This document shows positions 17,161 through 26,554 of a stretch of DNA of 64,000 nt, in pieces. Numbering within the stretch: the first letter of the stretch is position 1; every line of letters begins with the position of its first letter. The notes under the pieces were generated by a model. That model had not been told where the DNA came from. It saw nothing but the letters and a program-made list of their open reading frames with translations, and did not search any database. The DNA comes from Bacteroidaceae bacterium (GTDB lineage: Bacteria > Bacteroidota > Bacteroidia > Bacteroidales > Bacteroidaceae), in NCBI GenBank assembly GCA_017458585.1, contig JAFTAJ010000043.1:23088-87087 (forward strand). Direction: 5' to 3'. Made by a program: the position numbers and the translations under genes.

Positions 17161-18396
17161 ATGCATCGCTGCGGACTATACATACATGTGCCCTTTTGCA
17201 AGAGTCGTTGCATCTATTGTGACTTCTATTCCACCACCTGCGGTTACGAGAAACGCAAGGCGTATATCGAGGCCGTCTGCCAGGAGATAACTCTGCGCAA
17301 AGAATATCTTGACTCATCAGTCCTCAGCAGTGTGTATATCGGCGGTGGCACTCCCTCTGTGCTGATGGCAGAAGAGCTAAAGACACTCTTCGCTACAGTA
17401 GCGGAGCATTGGCAACTGAGCCCCGACGCAGAGGTGACTCTCGAAGCAAATCCCGATGACGCAACTCCCGACTACGCCAAGGCGCTAGCAGCTTTGCCCA
17501 TCAACAGAGTGAGCATGGGTGTGCAGACCTTTAACGATGATATGCTGCGTTTCCTCCATCGACGCCACACAGCCGAGCAGGCACGCCTGGCCGTGGACAA
17601 CCTTCTCTCCGCTGGCATCGACAACATAAGCATAGACCTTATCTACGGCATTCCCAATCAGACTATTGACCAATGGCAGAGCGACTTGGAGCAGGCGCTT
17701 GCCTTGCCTGTCACTCATCTCTCTGCCTATTCGCTCACCTACGAGGAAGGAACGCAGCTACACCACCTGCGCGAGCAAGGCAAGGTGAGCGAAGTTGACG
17801 AAGAGCTTAGTCTTCAGATGTATTCTCTCCTTATGGAGAAAGCAGAGGTAGCGGGGTTCCGTCATTACGAAATATCCAACTTCGCCCTGCCTGGCTATGA
17901 AGCCCGCCATAACAGCGGTTACTGGAGCGGCATGCACTACCTCGGCCTCGGGCCAGCAGCCCATTCCTACAATGGCACTTCGCGCCAATGGAACAGCCCA
18001 GACCTGCAAGCCTATATCCATGCTGGGGGCGACACTCTCGGCGCCCGTCTTTTCTCTCGCGAGGAGATTACAAAGAGAATGCAGCTGGAGGAAACTCTGC
18101 TCACCCATCTGCGTACCGCCGCAGGTCTTAACCTCACAGCTTTCGCCTGCGACTTTGGACAAGAAAAACTTGACGCTCTCCTCGCGCGCGCGAAACCTTA
18201 TATTAATAATGGTACGCTCGTCATAAAGAATCAAACAGACCCACCCCTAACCCCTCCCATGAAGGGAGGGGAAGAGCGCTCCTCCTTCATGGGGGAGTGG
18301 GGAGGGAGTCTCTCAATGGTCAATGGTCAATGGCTTTGCCTCACTCGCGAAGGCCTCTTCGTCTCCGACGATATTATCTCCTCACTGTTTGAATAA
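17161..18396 (+). CDS. hemW: HemW, radical SAM heme chaperone
   Basis: The 411-residue protein begins MHRCGLYIHVPFCKSRCIYC. The CxxxCxxC cluster motif (C13, C17, C20) is followed by DF, as in HemW and not the extra Cys of true HemN. GGGTPS, NPDD and the HemN C-terminal domain are present. HemW is a heme-binding chaperone for respiratory enzymes. The start follows a promoter element that overlaps an upstream in-frame ATG. Residues about 358-391, just before the conserved end WLCLTREGLFVSDDIISSLF, are repeat-derived: a palindromic CCTCCTTCATGGGGG-type unit plus three TCAATGG heptamers. The gene converges with hppA on a shared terminator. Confidence 0.93.
   Translation: MHRCGLYIHVPFCKSRCIYCDFYSTTCGYEKRKAYIEAVCQEITLRKEYLDSSVLSSVYIGGGTPSVLMAEELKTLFATVAEHWQLSPDAEVTLEANPDDATPDYAKALAALPINRVSMGVQTFNDDMLRFLHRRHTAEQARLAVDNLLSAGIDNISIDLIYGIPNQTIDQWQSDLEQALALPVTHLSAYSLTYEEGTQLHHLREQGKVSEVDEELSLQMYSLLMEKAEVAGFRHYEISNFALPGYEARHNSGYWSGMHYLGLGPAAHSYNGTSRQWNSPDLQAYIHAGGDTLGARLFSREEITKRMQLEETLLTHLRTAAGLNLTAFACDFGQEKLDALLARAKPYINNGTLVIKNQTDPPLTPPMKGGEERSSFMGEWGGSLSMVNGQWLCLTREGLFVSDDIISSLFE
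18233..18333 (+). repeat. In-frame repeat insertion near the hemW 3' end
   Basis: About 100 bp made of two opposed copies of the ATGAAGGGAGGGG / CCTTCATGGGGGAG palindrome family (18241-18310) and three perfect TCAATGG heptamers (18313-18333). The frame is kept. Confidence 0.85.
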
Positions 18397-18438
18397 CACA
18401 AATCTCCGGCGCTCTGTTGAGTGCCGGAGATTTTGTGT
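18396..18438. terminator. Bidirectional terminator between hemW and hppA
   Basis: A stem of about 15 bp (18396-18410 with 18423-18438; core AATCTCCGGC/GCCGGAGATT) has A-rich and T-rich flanks on both sides and lies between the two convergent genes. Confidence 0.85.
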
Positions 18439-18454
18439 ATGAAGTTCTATTCTT

Positions 18455-20638
18455 TTATACAAATGCTACGGTGAGGCCTGCCATTACGATGCTGACCATC
18501 GACATAAGCTTGATAAGGATATTGAGCGACGGGCCGCTGGTGTCCTTGAACGGGTCGCCCACGGTGTCACCGACGATGGTGGCCTTGTGGCACTCGCTGC
18601 CCTTACCGCCGAAGTGGCCTTCCTCAACCATTTTCTTGGCATTGTCCCATGCGCCACCGGCATTGCTCATAAAGATGGCGAGGGTGAAGCCTGCTGCCAG
18701 TCCGCCAACGAGCAGACCGAGCACGCCAGCCACGCCGAGCACTACGCCCACGATGATGGGGATAATGATGGCGAGCAGCGACGGGAAGATCATCTCCCTC
18801 TGAGCCGAGCGGGTGGAGATCTCCACGCAGCGCTTGTAGTCGGGAGTGCCCTTGCCCTCAAGGATGCCCTTGATTTCGCGGAACTGACGGCGCACCTCCT
18901 GCACCATATCCTCGGCAGCGCGGCCTACAGCACCCATGGTGATACCACTGAACAGGAACGCAGCCATAGCGCCTACGAACACACCCACGATAACCTTGGG
19001 ATTCATCAGGTTAACCTGGAAGTAATCCATAAACGACGGGATATCGCTAATCTTGTTGATAATCTCCTGCATGTGAGCGTTGCCAGCCTCGGCAAGGCGA
19101 GCCACAGCCTCCTTGATCTCCTCGATGTAGGAGGCAAGCAGTGCCAGTGCAGTAAGAGCGGCGGAGCCGATGGCGAAGCCCTTGCCGGTAGCGGCGGTAG
19201 TGTTGCCCAGAGCATCGAGGGCATCGGTGCGCTTGCGCACATCCTCGCCCAGTTCGCTCATCTCTGCATTGCCACCGGCATTGTCGGCGATGGGGCCGTA
19301 GGCGTCAGTAGCAAGGGTGATGCCCAGAGTGGAGAGCATACCGACAGCGGCGATACCGATACCATAGAGACCGCGAGACAGATTCTCGGCAGTAACCTCA
19401 AGCTGGAAACCATTGGCGCAGAGATAGCTCAGCAGGATAGCCACGGAGATGGTAACCACGGGAACCATGGTGGAGATCATGCCAGTGCCCACGCCCTTGA
19501 TGATAACGGTGGCAGCGCCGGTCTTGGAAGCCTCAGAAATCTTCTGCGTTGGCTTGTAGGAATGAGAAGTGTAGTACTCCGTTGCCTGACCAATGATGAC
19601 ACCGGCCAGCAGACCAGTAACGACAGAGAAGGAAACGCCCACCCAGTTGTCGATGCCCAGCAGATAAAGGATGGCAAAGCTGGCCACGGCAATGAGGGCG
19701 GCACTGATATTGGTGCCCACGCCCAGCGAGCGGAGCAGCTGCTTCATCGTTGCGCCTTCCTTGGTGCGAACGAGGAAGATACCAAACAGCGAAAGGAAGA
19801 TACCCACAGCGGCGATAATCATCGGCGCAATCACCGACTTAATCTGCATCTCGGGATTAATAGCAAAGGCCGTAGCACCCAGCGCAGCGGTGGAGAGAAT
19901 GGAGCCGCAGTAGCTCTCGTAGAGGTCGGCGCCCATACCGGCTACGTCGCCCACATTGTCGCCCACATTGTCGGCGATGGTGGCAGGATTGCGCGGGTCA
20001 TCCTCAGGGATGTCAGCCTCCACCTTACCCACGATGTCAGCGCCCACGTCGGCAGCCTTGGTGTAGATACCGCCGCCCACACGGGCGAACAATGCCTGAG
20101 TAGATGCACCCATACCGAAGGTAAGCATCGTAGTGGTAATAGTAATCAGGCTGTCCACGCCAGCCGCATTAAGGATAAGATACCACAATGCGATGTCGAG
20201 CAGACCGAGCCCCACTACCGTGAGGCCCATAACGGCACCCGAGCGGAAGGCTACGCGCAGTCCGCCGTCAAGGCTCTTGCGGGCAGCGTTGGCTGTACGG
20301 GCAGAGGCATAGGTGGCAGTCTTCATGCCGAAGAATCCAGCCAAGCCAGAGAAAAGACCACCGGTGAGGAATGCAAACGGCACCCACGGGTTCTGCATCT
20401 GGAAGCCATACGCCATCACTGCAAAGATTATGGCTAGCACCACAAACACGATGGCAACAATCTTGTACTGCTGCTTGAGGTAAGCCATTGCACCCTTGCG
20501 GACATGCTCGGCTATCTCGCGCATACGCGGTGTACCCTCATCCTCCTTCTTCATCTGGAGGAAGAAATACAAAGCCATGCCCAAGGCAATCAGCGATGCT
20601 ATGGGCACAATCCAAAACACACTTAAGATATTTTCCAT
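18455..20638 (-). CDS. hppA: Membrane-bound ion-pumping pyrophosphatase
   Basis: The 727-residue protein has about 16 membrane helices and the signatures of M-PPases: the active-site [22 protein letters not shown] segment (split here as DVGADIVGK and [13 protein letters not shown]), DNVGDNVGD and the C-terminal AWDNAKK. It hydrolyses PPi in the cytoplasm and pumps Na+ and/or H+. The motif [10 protein letters not shown] has Ala where K+-independent enzymes have Lys, so K+-dependence is inferred, and such enzymes in this phylum are often Na+ pumps. It shares a bidirectional terminator with hemW and has its own 150-bp upstream region. Confidence 0.95.
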   Translation of the reverse strand: MENILSVFWIVPIASLIALGMALYFFLQMKKEDEGTPRMREIAEHVRKGAMAYLKQQYKIVAIVFVVLAIIFAVMAYGFQMQNPWVPFAFLTGGLFSGLAGFFGMKTATYASARTANAARKSLDGGLRVAFRSGAVMGLTVVGLGLLDIALWYLILNAAGVDSLITITTTMLTFGMGASTQALFARVGGGIYTKAADVGADIVGKVEADIPEDDPRNPATIADNVGDNVGDVAGMGADLYESYCGSILSTAALGATAFAINPEMQIKSVIAPMIIAAVGIFLSLFGIFLVRTKEGATMKQLLRSLGVGTNISAALIAVASFAILYLLGIDNWVGVSFSVVTGLLAGVIIGQATEYYTSHSYKPTQKISEASKTGAATVIIKGVGTGMISTMVPVVTISVAILLSYLCANGFQLEVTAENLSRGLYGIGIAAVGMLSTLGITLATDAYGPIADNAGGNAEMSELGEDVRKRTDALDALGNTTAATGKGFAIGSAALTALALLASYIEEIKEAVARLAEAGNAHMQEIINKISDIPSFMDYFQVNLMNPKVIVGVFVGAMAAFLFSGITMGAVGRAAEDMVQEVRRQFREIKGILEGKGTPDYKRCVEISTRSAQREMIFPSLLAIIIPIIVGVVLGVAGVLGLLVGGLAAGFTLAIFMSNAGGAWDNAKKMVEEGHFGGKGSECHKATIVGDTVGDPFKDTSGPSLNILIKLMSMVSIVMAGLTVAFV

Positions 20639-20748
20639 AAATTTGGTTAAAATTTTATTGGTAATTTATTTTGAGTTGCGAAGTTATCACTTTTTTCGCA
20701 CACTACAAAATAAATACCCAAATAAAACGGGAAGAGCGAATAATACCA

Positions 20749-20784
20749 AACAATCCGCTGCGTTTGTAACCACTGCGGATTGTT
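20749..20784 (-). terminator. Terminator after the 763-residue surface protein gene
   Basis: AACAATCCGC (20749-20758) pairs with GCGGATTGTT (20775-20784). On the minus strand it is followed by a moderate T-rich run. Confidence 0.6.
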
Positions 20785-20790
20785 TTACTC

Positions 20791-23082
20791 TTAATTATAC
20801 GTAACTTTTCCTTTTGCATGCCCTATAGGAATATTCGTGCTATAGCGCACTATTCCGTTCCGCGTTACCTTGGCACGCATAATATTGAACTCCTCTCTAG
20901 AAACAGAAATATATGAACCTGGAACTTTCGTCTTGTTGCCACGAGAGTCTATATCTCCATTAAATTCTGTTGTATGTTTGCACGTACAATAGAAATGGAA
21001 TGTACGTCGTCCCATTTCTTCTGGCCCAAGTTGTTTTTCTGTTGGTCCCATAGAGTCTTCATATATTTCTGTCTTATTGCCGCAATGACCAGACGTATGG
21101 GTGCTTTCTAAGTTATCCCGAAGATCTTCACCCCAACTATTTTTAGTATTATATATGGAGACAGAGTCGCTAACCAATTCAAACTCCACTTCGTCATCTT
21201 TCATTAGTCCGCTAAGAGAAAAAGTACCTTCTATATATTCTTCCGTGGAATTAGTGACTTCGCGAGAACTATAATTAAATACTACTGGCATTGTACATTC
21301 CACCGCTCTTTGAGCATTCCAAACGGGCACATCATATCCCAGAACATTGAGGATGGGGACAAGATTGTATCTGCCACATAGCATAGGCATCGTTATCGGC
21401 AGTTCGGCGTATGTATTGAATACGCTATACATATCGGTTCCGTATGCCTTGGCAACCATTTCCTCCTTGTAGTTATAGGCAGCCAAACCTACTTTAAAAG
21501 GAAGACTGTTACCATGTGGAAAAACTTTAGCGTCCGTATAGTTTAAGCCACTCTGATAATTCATGTAAGGTTCACCAGCCTCCACGGTGTTAAATTCGGG
21601 GAAGAGTCGCAGCATCATTGCACCAACAGGTACTTCGGCTTCAAAAATAGTGTATTTTTTCTCTTTTTTGCCTGCAGCAGAAAATAAAGCATTGCCCTCA
21701 AACACATAGTCTGTCGGAGCAAACCTTATCTGAGTGTTTGCGAGTGTTGTATATGCATCTTTTTTTACCAATGCAACAGGATCGAGTGTAAACGAAGCAT
21801 CAAACTTGGGACCAGAGTAGACATCTATTCCCGTGCTACACCATGCAATCTTCTTGCACCACGAAGCTGTCTCCAACTTGAAAGGGAAATGTACGCCAGC
21901 TTGTGTCGAGCCATTGAGGGAGAGCTGTATGCCCCATGTATTATTCGGATCGTCCTTGCCTGTGGAACAATCCTTTGTGCCGTGAACTCTATTATTCTCG
22001 ATAGTTATTGTCTGGGTAGCATGTACAGCAAGTTTAGGAGTGTTGATTGTCAAACTCATGTCGCCTGCAGTCTTTATGAAAACGCCTGGCCCTGGCCTTA
22101 CCTGCAAGATAGGCATAAACGAAGGGAAGTAAAGAGGCACTCCTGCCAACTGCCAGGTCGTTGTTTCCTCCAGTTTTCCCGAAACGGTAAGCGAAGCTCC
22201 AAATTCTGCATCCTCATAGAATGTTGTCTTTATACAGAATTCCCTTCCCGCACAAATATTATACGCCACAGTGGCTTTGATGGAAATATCAAGATCAACC
22301 GATAACTTGACAGTAAGATCTTCGTAACTGTAGTTGACGGGTGTAAATTTACCATTCACTGCAGCCAAGGTCAGATCCTTGTTTCCCTCCCAGCCTGGAA
22401 TTTTGTCTAATCCCGCCATGCGACTGTAGGCAACACCATTATCGTCATGGCCAATCTGCTCCAGAGTAACGAACTGCTCAAACACATCTCCAAAACTATC
22501 CACATAGTCGTAGTGGATCTCATAATAGTTGTCGTATTCGGGGAAAGACTTTACTTCCGTCACTTTTCCCACGAATGGCAATGCATATTTTCCGCTCCAT
22601 CCATCCCATTCGCCGTCTGGAATATAAAGGACATCGCCGACCTTTGGCAGATCGTAATATATCCATTTGCTGTTTTCCCCGTCCCATACACGCGGGTAGC
22701 ACGCCATTTTGTTGAGCTCGTTGCCATCGTTGTCATACATGCGTATATACGAGCCTTTATACGGACAATCTTCCGCCGAAAGATTATAGAAACGCTTGCT
22801 GAAAATTATCTCCGGCTGCTGGAAGCCGATGGAGTCGATGGCGCAGAGGGGGATGCGGTAGGTGGTGTCGGCCAGCTCTATCTCCTGCACGACGTATTCG
22901 TCGCGCTCGGTAAGGTCGAGGTCTATCTTCGAGAGCCTCATGCTCTTCACATCATCATAGAAGAAGCCGTTGAAGTCGCCGTCGTTGCGGTAGATGTAGA
23001 AAGCTTCCTGCGCCCACATCGTTTGTCCTACTATAAGCATAAAGGCGACAACGCATATCCTATAAAGTACACGTGTTTTCAT
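20791..23082 (-). CDS. Exported protein of unknown function, Bacteroidales-type
   Basis: The 763-residue product starts with a signal peptide (MKTRVLYRICVVAFMLIVGQTMWA). The next 80 residues (FYIYRNDGDFNGFFYDDVKS and YRIPLCAIDSIGFQQPE) resemble an N-terminal region I associate with many Bacteroidales exported hypotheticals. The rest is beta-rich, with many aromatic residues and several Cys, and has no motif I can name. Base composition is more AT-rich than its neighbours, which suggests a faster-evolving or acquired gene. Its ATG overlaps the stop of the upstream gene by 4 bp, so the two are translated together. The likely location is periplasmic or surface. No function is assigned. Confidence 0.75.
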   Translation of the reverse strand: MKTRVLYRICVVAFMLIVGQTMWAQEAFYIYRNDGDFNGFFYDDVKSMRLSKIDLDLTERDEYVVQEIELADTTYRIPLCAIDSIGFQQPEIIFSKRFYNLSAEDCPYKGSYIRMYDNDGNELNKMACYPRVWDGENSKWIYYDLPKVGDVLYIPDGEWDGWSGKYALPFVGKVTEVKSFPEYDNYYEIHYDYVDSFGDVFEQFVTLEQIGHDDNGVAYSRMAGLDKIPGWEGNKDLTLAAVNGKFTPVNYSYEDLTVKLSVDLDISIKATVAYNICAGREFCIKTTFYEDAEFGASLTVSGKLEETTTWQLAGVPLYFPSFMPILQVRPGPGVFIKTAGDMSLTINTPKLAVHATQTITIENNRVHGTKDCSTGKDDPNNTWGIQLSLNGSTQAGVHFPFKLETASWCKKIAWCSTGIDVYSGPKFDASFTLDPVALVKKDAYTTLANTQIRFAPTDYVFEGNALFSAAGKKEKKYTIFEAEVPVGAMMLRLFPEFNTVEAGEPYMNYQSGLNYTDAKVFPHGNSLPFKVGLAAYNYKEEMVAKAYGTDMYSVFNTYAELPITMPMLCGRYNLVPILNVLGYDVPVWNAQRAVECTMPVVFNYSSREVTNSTEEYIEGTFSLSGLMKDDEVEFELVSDSVSIYNTKNSWGEDLRDNLESTHTSGHCGNKTEIYEDSMGPTEKQLGPEEMGRRTFHFYCTCKHTTEFNGDIDSRGNKTKVPGSYISVSREEFNIMRAKVTRNGIVRYSTNIPIGHAKGKVTYN

Positions 23083-23555
23083 CGCTTCAAGAATTTAATA
23101 GTTGCGTCACCGGCTTTAACAACGTATGTACCAGCAGGATAGCTGGTGAAGGAAACTATGGTGCGTAGTCCCTCGTGGGCCTGCACCGTAAATAGTTTTA
23201 TGCCATCGAGGCTATAAACATCAAGGCGCGTACCGTCGGGCAGCCCGTCGAATGCCATTTTATCCTCGCTCTGCATATAGCGCATCTCACCCGGCCGAAC
23301 GGTCTGCTCACCCACATCGGTTATGGTGCCACCCTCGTAAGTGTAGCGCAAGACACTGGTGAGGGGATAAGAAACGGTCGTTTTAAAAGTTTTTATCACC
23401 AATTTTCCATCTTCAAAGGTCGTTTCTGGCTCGTCAGTAAGGTCAAAGTAAGCTTTTTCGCCCGATTTTTGCCAAACTACAAGGCGCTGGGTGTCTGCAT
23501 GCAGCCACATTTGCGTGCCTAAAAACAGCAAAATAATTGCGATGAGTCTTTTCAT
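23079..23555 (-). CDS. Small exported protein with T9SS-like C-terminal domain
   Basis: The 158-residue protein has a signal peptide (1-20), a middle region whose strands resemble the N-terminal segment of the next gene (YFDLTDEPETTFEDGKL), and a C-terminal stretch VYSLDGIKLFT...YPAGTYVVKAGDATIKFLKR. The last part has the pattern of type A sorting domains used by the type IX secretion system in Bacteroidota (Y..G and PAGxYxVK ending in basic residues). Whether a complete T9SS exists in this genome cannot be seen. It has a TAAATTTG promoter and heads a two-gene operon with the 763-residue protein through a 4-bp overlap. Confidence 0.7.
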   Translation of the reverse strand: MKRLIAIILLFLGTQMWLHADTQRLVVWQKSGEKAYFDLTDEPETTFEDGKLVIKTFKTTVSYPLTSVLRYTYEGGTITDVGEQTVRPGEMRYMQSEDKMAFDGLPDGTRLDVYSLDGIKLFTVQAHEGLRTIVSFTSYPAGTYVVKAGDATIKFLKR

Positions 23556-23592
23556 ATCTTTGGATTTGTAATTCTTCGTGATATCTCAGCTA

Positions 23593-23600
23593 CAAATTTA
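23593..23600 (-). promoter_or_regulatory. -7 promoter element of the exported-protein pair
   Basis: TAAATTTG on the minus strand, 37 bp upstream of the ATG at 23555. Confidence 0.65.
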
Positions 23601-23689
23601 CGATTTTCCACGAAAAGACACCTTCTTTTCGTATAAAAATCAAGAAAATACCTTGTTGCGAGCGGTTTTTCCGAGCAGATTTAAATAAA

Positions 23690-23885
23690 AACGGTACGCG
23701 TAAATAGAAACCCCGTTCTCGTTTTCACAAGAACGGCTTTAGTTGCAACGACATCAGAGATAATTTCAACGCGAACGGAGATAAATTTCAACGCGAACGG
23801 CTTTTAATTTCGCAAGAACGGCGTTAAATTCCGCAAGAACGGCGTTAGTTTCTGGCAAGGTCGCGGTAAGTTTGTTCCCCTTCTT
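23690..23885. repeat. Degenerate intergenic array with 21-bp period
   Basis: Within the 455-bp gap before ompA, five to seven diverged units of about 21 bp follow one another (for example TTTCAACGCGAACGG twice, then CGCAAGAACGGCGTTAAA-like units twice). The block is bounded by GGTACGCG motifs at about 23693 and 23905. It is similar in unit length but not sequence to the array at 7.7-8.0 kb. No gene is seen. Confidence 0.8.
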
Positions 23886-23943
23886 TATTATATTATATAA
23901 ATATGGTACGCGCGCGAGGGAGAAGTTGAAAAGTTAAAACCTT

Positions 23944-23986
23944 GAAAAAAGAATTGGGCGGCAGTCATGAATGACTGTCGCCCAAT
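23944..23986 (-). terminator. Intrinsic terminator of the OmpA-family gene
   Basis: A long stem (ATTGGGCGRCAGTCAT type arms, 23953-23986) has a two-base loop and is followed on the minus strand by TCTTTTTTC. Confidence 0.9.
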
Positions 23987-24010
23987 GTTATAAGATTTAA
24001 TTTCTCTTAA

Positions 24011-25180
24011 TTACTCGGAGAGAGTGGAAACTGCTACGCGGTTCCAGGTGGGCTCTGAGAAGAGGTCGCCTACGCCACAACCCTCAGCGGAAACGATGCG
24101 GGAAGCGTCAACCTTATACTTCTTGATGAGCATGTCCTTAACGGCGTTTGCACGAGCCTTTGAGAGCTTGTCGTTGATAGCCTTGCCGCCCTCGGGAGAA
24201 GCATAACCCTTGATAGCAACCTTTGCTGCGGGGTGATTCTTCAGGAAGGAAGCAACGCGCTCTACGTTGGGCTGCTGAGCAGCGGTGATAACGCTCTTGC
24301 CCTGTGCGAAGAATACGTTGGTCTCGAGGCTGTTGACAACCTTAGCTGGATCTGGTGCAGGAGGTGTGGGCACCTTCTTGTTGCGGCAGTCGTTGAGGTC
24401 GTCCTGAAGCTTCTTGATAGCAGCAGCGTCAGCAGCGATCTTCTGATCCTTAGCACCCAGCTGGTTGCGGAGGTCGTTGATCTTAGCGTTGAGGCCGTCT
24501 ACCTCAGCCTGGTCGTACTCCTTAACGAGTGCGAAGTTGTGGGTACCATTGCTGTTGAGGAACTTGTAGGTTACGCCAGCAGTGAGCTCGATGTGAGCAT
24601 ACTTCTTGTCGTACTCGCTAGCACGGATACCATCGGTGAGGGACCATACCATAGCGGGCTTTACGTTAACCTGCCAAGCCTTGTCAGCGCCAAGGTTGAA
24701 GCCGAAGTCCAGACCAGCCTTGCTGGTGAGGAGGTTACGGTCGTTGTTGCTGTGGCCATAGTACTCATGACCCCAGCCCATACCGAAGATGGCCTTAACG
24801 TCGAGGAAGCGCGGCTCACCTGTGTAACCCAAGAAGAGGTTAGTGAGGTTGAAGCGCAGCAAACCGCTCAGGTTGGAAGCGTCAAAAGCCTTGTGGGTGT
24901 TGGCGGGATAGCCAGTGGGGCCAATGTTGTTGTGCTGTGCGTTGATAACAGCATTTACCTCAGCTGCCAAGCCGAAGATAGGAGTGATTTCCTTAGCAAC
25001 GGTCAGACCTACTACCGGACGGAGGTCGCCAAAGAACTTGTGACCATAGGCAGGAGTAACGCCACCAGCCTGTACACCTACAGACCAGTTGTCAGTCAAC
25101 TTGCTGCCACGAACAGTTGTCTGTGCGCTTGCGAAAGCAACGGTTGCACAAACGGCGAGAAGCATAAAAACTTTCTTCAT
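24011..25180 (-). CDS. OmpA-family outer-membrane protein
   Basis: The 389-residue protein has a signal peptide (1-19), an N-terminal beta-barrel region (about 20-215), a short coiled-coil-like linker (about 225-275, EVDGLNAKINDLRNQLGAKD) with a PTPPAPDP hinge, and a C-terminal OmpA domain (about 285-385). That domain has the peptidoglycan-binding motif NDKLSKARANAVKDML. It should anchor the outer membrane to the cell wall. It is monocistronic with a strong terminator. The 5' leader is about 290 bp and AT-rich and includes a hairpin GCCCCCGAGGGGGC just upstream of the start, which could affect translation. Confidence 0.93.
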   Translation of the reverse strand: MKKVFMLLAVCATVAFASAQTTVRGSKLTDNWSVGVQAGGVTPAYGHKFFGDLRPVVGLTVAKEITPIFGLAAEVNAVINAQHNNIGPTGYPANTHKAFDASNLSGLLRFNLTNLFLGYTGEPRFLDVKAIFGMGWGHEYYGHSNNDRNLLTSKAGLDFGFNLGADKAWQVNVKPAMVWSLTDGIRASEYDKKYAHIELTAGVTYKFLNSNGTHNFALVKEYDQAEVDGLNAKINDLRNQLGAKDQKIAADAAAIKKLQDDLNDCRNKKVPTPPAPDPAKVVNSLETNVFFAQGKSVITAAQQPNVERVASFLKNHPAAKVAIKGYASPEGGKAINDKLSKARANAVKDMLIKKYKVDASRIVSAEGCGVGDLFSEPTWNRVAVSTLSE

Positions 25181-25468
25181 GTTGTTAATTGTTTTTGTTT
25201 GAATCTGCCCCCGAGGGGGCTTCTTCTGGTTAATAATTAGTTAAAAATGTGTTTCGTTTTTTGTTGGAAGGCACGCATTATATGCCTATTTCATTTGCAA
25301 AGGAACAACTTTTTTTTGAATTCACAACATTTTTAGACAATTATTTTCACTTAAAATGGGGAAAAAACGCGTTTTTCGATGATTTTTTTGTGTTTTTTGT
25401 TGTTTTGAGCGGTTTTTGCTATGTGCTATGTCTAAAAAGTTGTAGAGTTGGCAAGTTGTATAGAGTTA

Positions 25469-26461
25469 TTAGAGGTTGGGATTGATTTCTCCCCACTTTG
25501 CCACCTCGGGCACGATATTGAGTGTTACCAGCTCGTCGCGCATTTTGCAGAGGTGCTCATAGCTCTGGTCAAGCTTGGCGTTCTCCTCGGGTGTTCCCTG
25601 TGGTACTTCATAGTGGCAGCCAGTGGTGTCGAGCGTGGTCTTCATGGCCATCATGATGTTGTGGTATTTGCCACTATTTACATAGGTGCCTGCGGGGAAG
25701 CGGAAAGGCTTGCCTCCCATCACGCTGGCGATCATCTCCACGGAGAGCTGCGACGGGCTCTGGAATGAGCTACGTCCACGCAGTTTGATGATAGCGCTTC
25801 CGCCCTGTGTTACGGCAGTCTTCATTGCCTCCCACTCCTCGGTGGGGAACTCGGGTGTGCCGATGATGTCAACAAGCTTGCGACCTGCTATCTCTACATG
25901 GCTGCCAAATACTGCCATCTGCTCGCCGTGACCGCCATAGGTGGCGCAGCCGGTGATCTGATTCTGCATCACGCCAAACTTCTTGGCGAGGGCGCTCTGG
26001 AGTCGGGTGGTGTCAAGACCTGCGAGTGTGGTTACCTGGCTGGGCTTGAGGCCGGAATAGAGCAGGGTTACGAGGCCGGTAAGGTCGGCGGGGTTGAAGA
26101 TAATAACCACATGCTTCACATCGGGGCAGAATTTCTTGATATTCTCGCCCAGTCCTTTGGCTATCTCGCAGTTGCCCTTGAGGAGGTCTTCGCGGGTCAT
26201 GCCCTCCTTGCGCGGAGCACCACCTGAAGAGATGATATACTTAGCTCCGGCGAAAGCCTCGGCTGCATCTGTTGTGGCCACGATTGTGGCACCGTCAAAA
26301 CCACTCTGGCGCATTTCCTCTGCCACGCCTTCGGGTGAGAACACATCGTAAAGGCAGATGTTGGAGGTCAGGCCCAGTGTAAGTGCGGTCTGCACCATGT
26401 TGGAGCCAATCATACCAGCGGCTCCGACAATCACAAGTTTGTCGTTTGTTAAGAATGTCAT
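25469..26461 (-). CDS. mdh: Malate dehydrogenase
   Basis: The 330-residue protein belongs to the lactate/malate dehydrogenase family. The nucleotide-binding loop is VIVGAAGMIGSN (about 11-22). The substrate loop is APRKEGMTREDLL with catalytic arginines, GLDTTRLQ carries the Asp of the relay, and GGHGEQM carries the catalytic His. It interconverts malate and oxaloacetate with NAD(H). With PckA elsewhere in this window it serves the CO2-fixing route from PEP to malate and succinate used by fermentative Bacteroidales. It has its own TACATTTG promoter 42 bp upstream. Confidence 0.93.
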   Translation of the reverse strand: MTFLTNDKLVIVGAAGMIGSNMVQTALTLGLTSNICLYDVFSPEGVAEEMRQSGFDGATIVATTDAAEAFAGAKYIISSGGAPRKEGMTREDLLKGNCEIAKGLGENIKKFCPDVKHVVIIFNPADLTGLVTLLYSGLKPSQVTTLAGLDTTRLQSALAKKFGVMQNQITGCATYGGHGEQMAVFGSHVEIAGRKLVDIIGTPEFPTEEWEAMKTAVTQGGSAIIKLRGRSSFQSPSQLSVEMIASVMGGKPFRFPAGTYVNSGKYHNIMMAMKTTLDTTGCHYEVPQGTPEENAKLDQSYEHLCKMRDELVTLNIVPEVAKWGEINPNL

Positions 26462-26502
26462 AGTTATTTGAGTTTTGAGATTTGAAATTTATTAGTGGAA
26501 TG

Positions 26503-26510
26503 CAAATGTA
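26503..26510 (-). promoter_or_regulatory. -7 promoter element of mdh
   Basis: TACATTTG on the minus strand (fits TAnnTTTG), 42 bp upstream of the ATG. Confidence 0.65.
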
Positions 26511-26554
26511 GCACTTTTCCTGTTATCGTTATAATTTTTCTTAAGAAAAAACAC

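Noticed and set aside
18587..20437. Long plus-strand open frame opposite hppA, and similar ones opposite secDF and argS
   Set aside because: They are His/Gly-rich shadows of strongly conserved membrane or synthetase genes, with no domain of their own.
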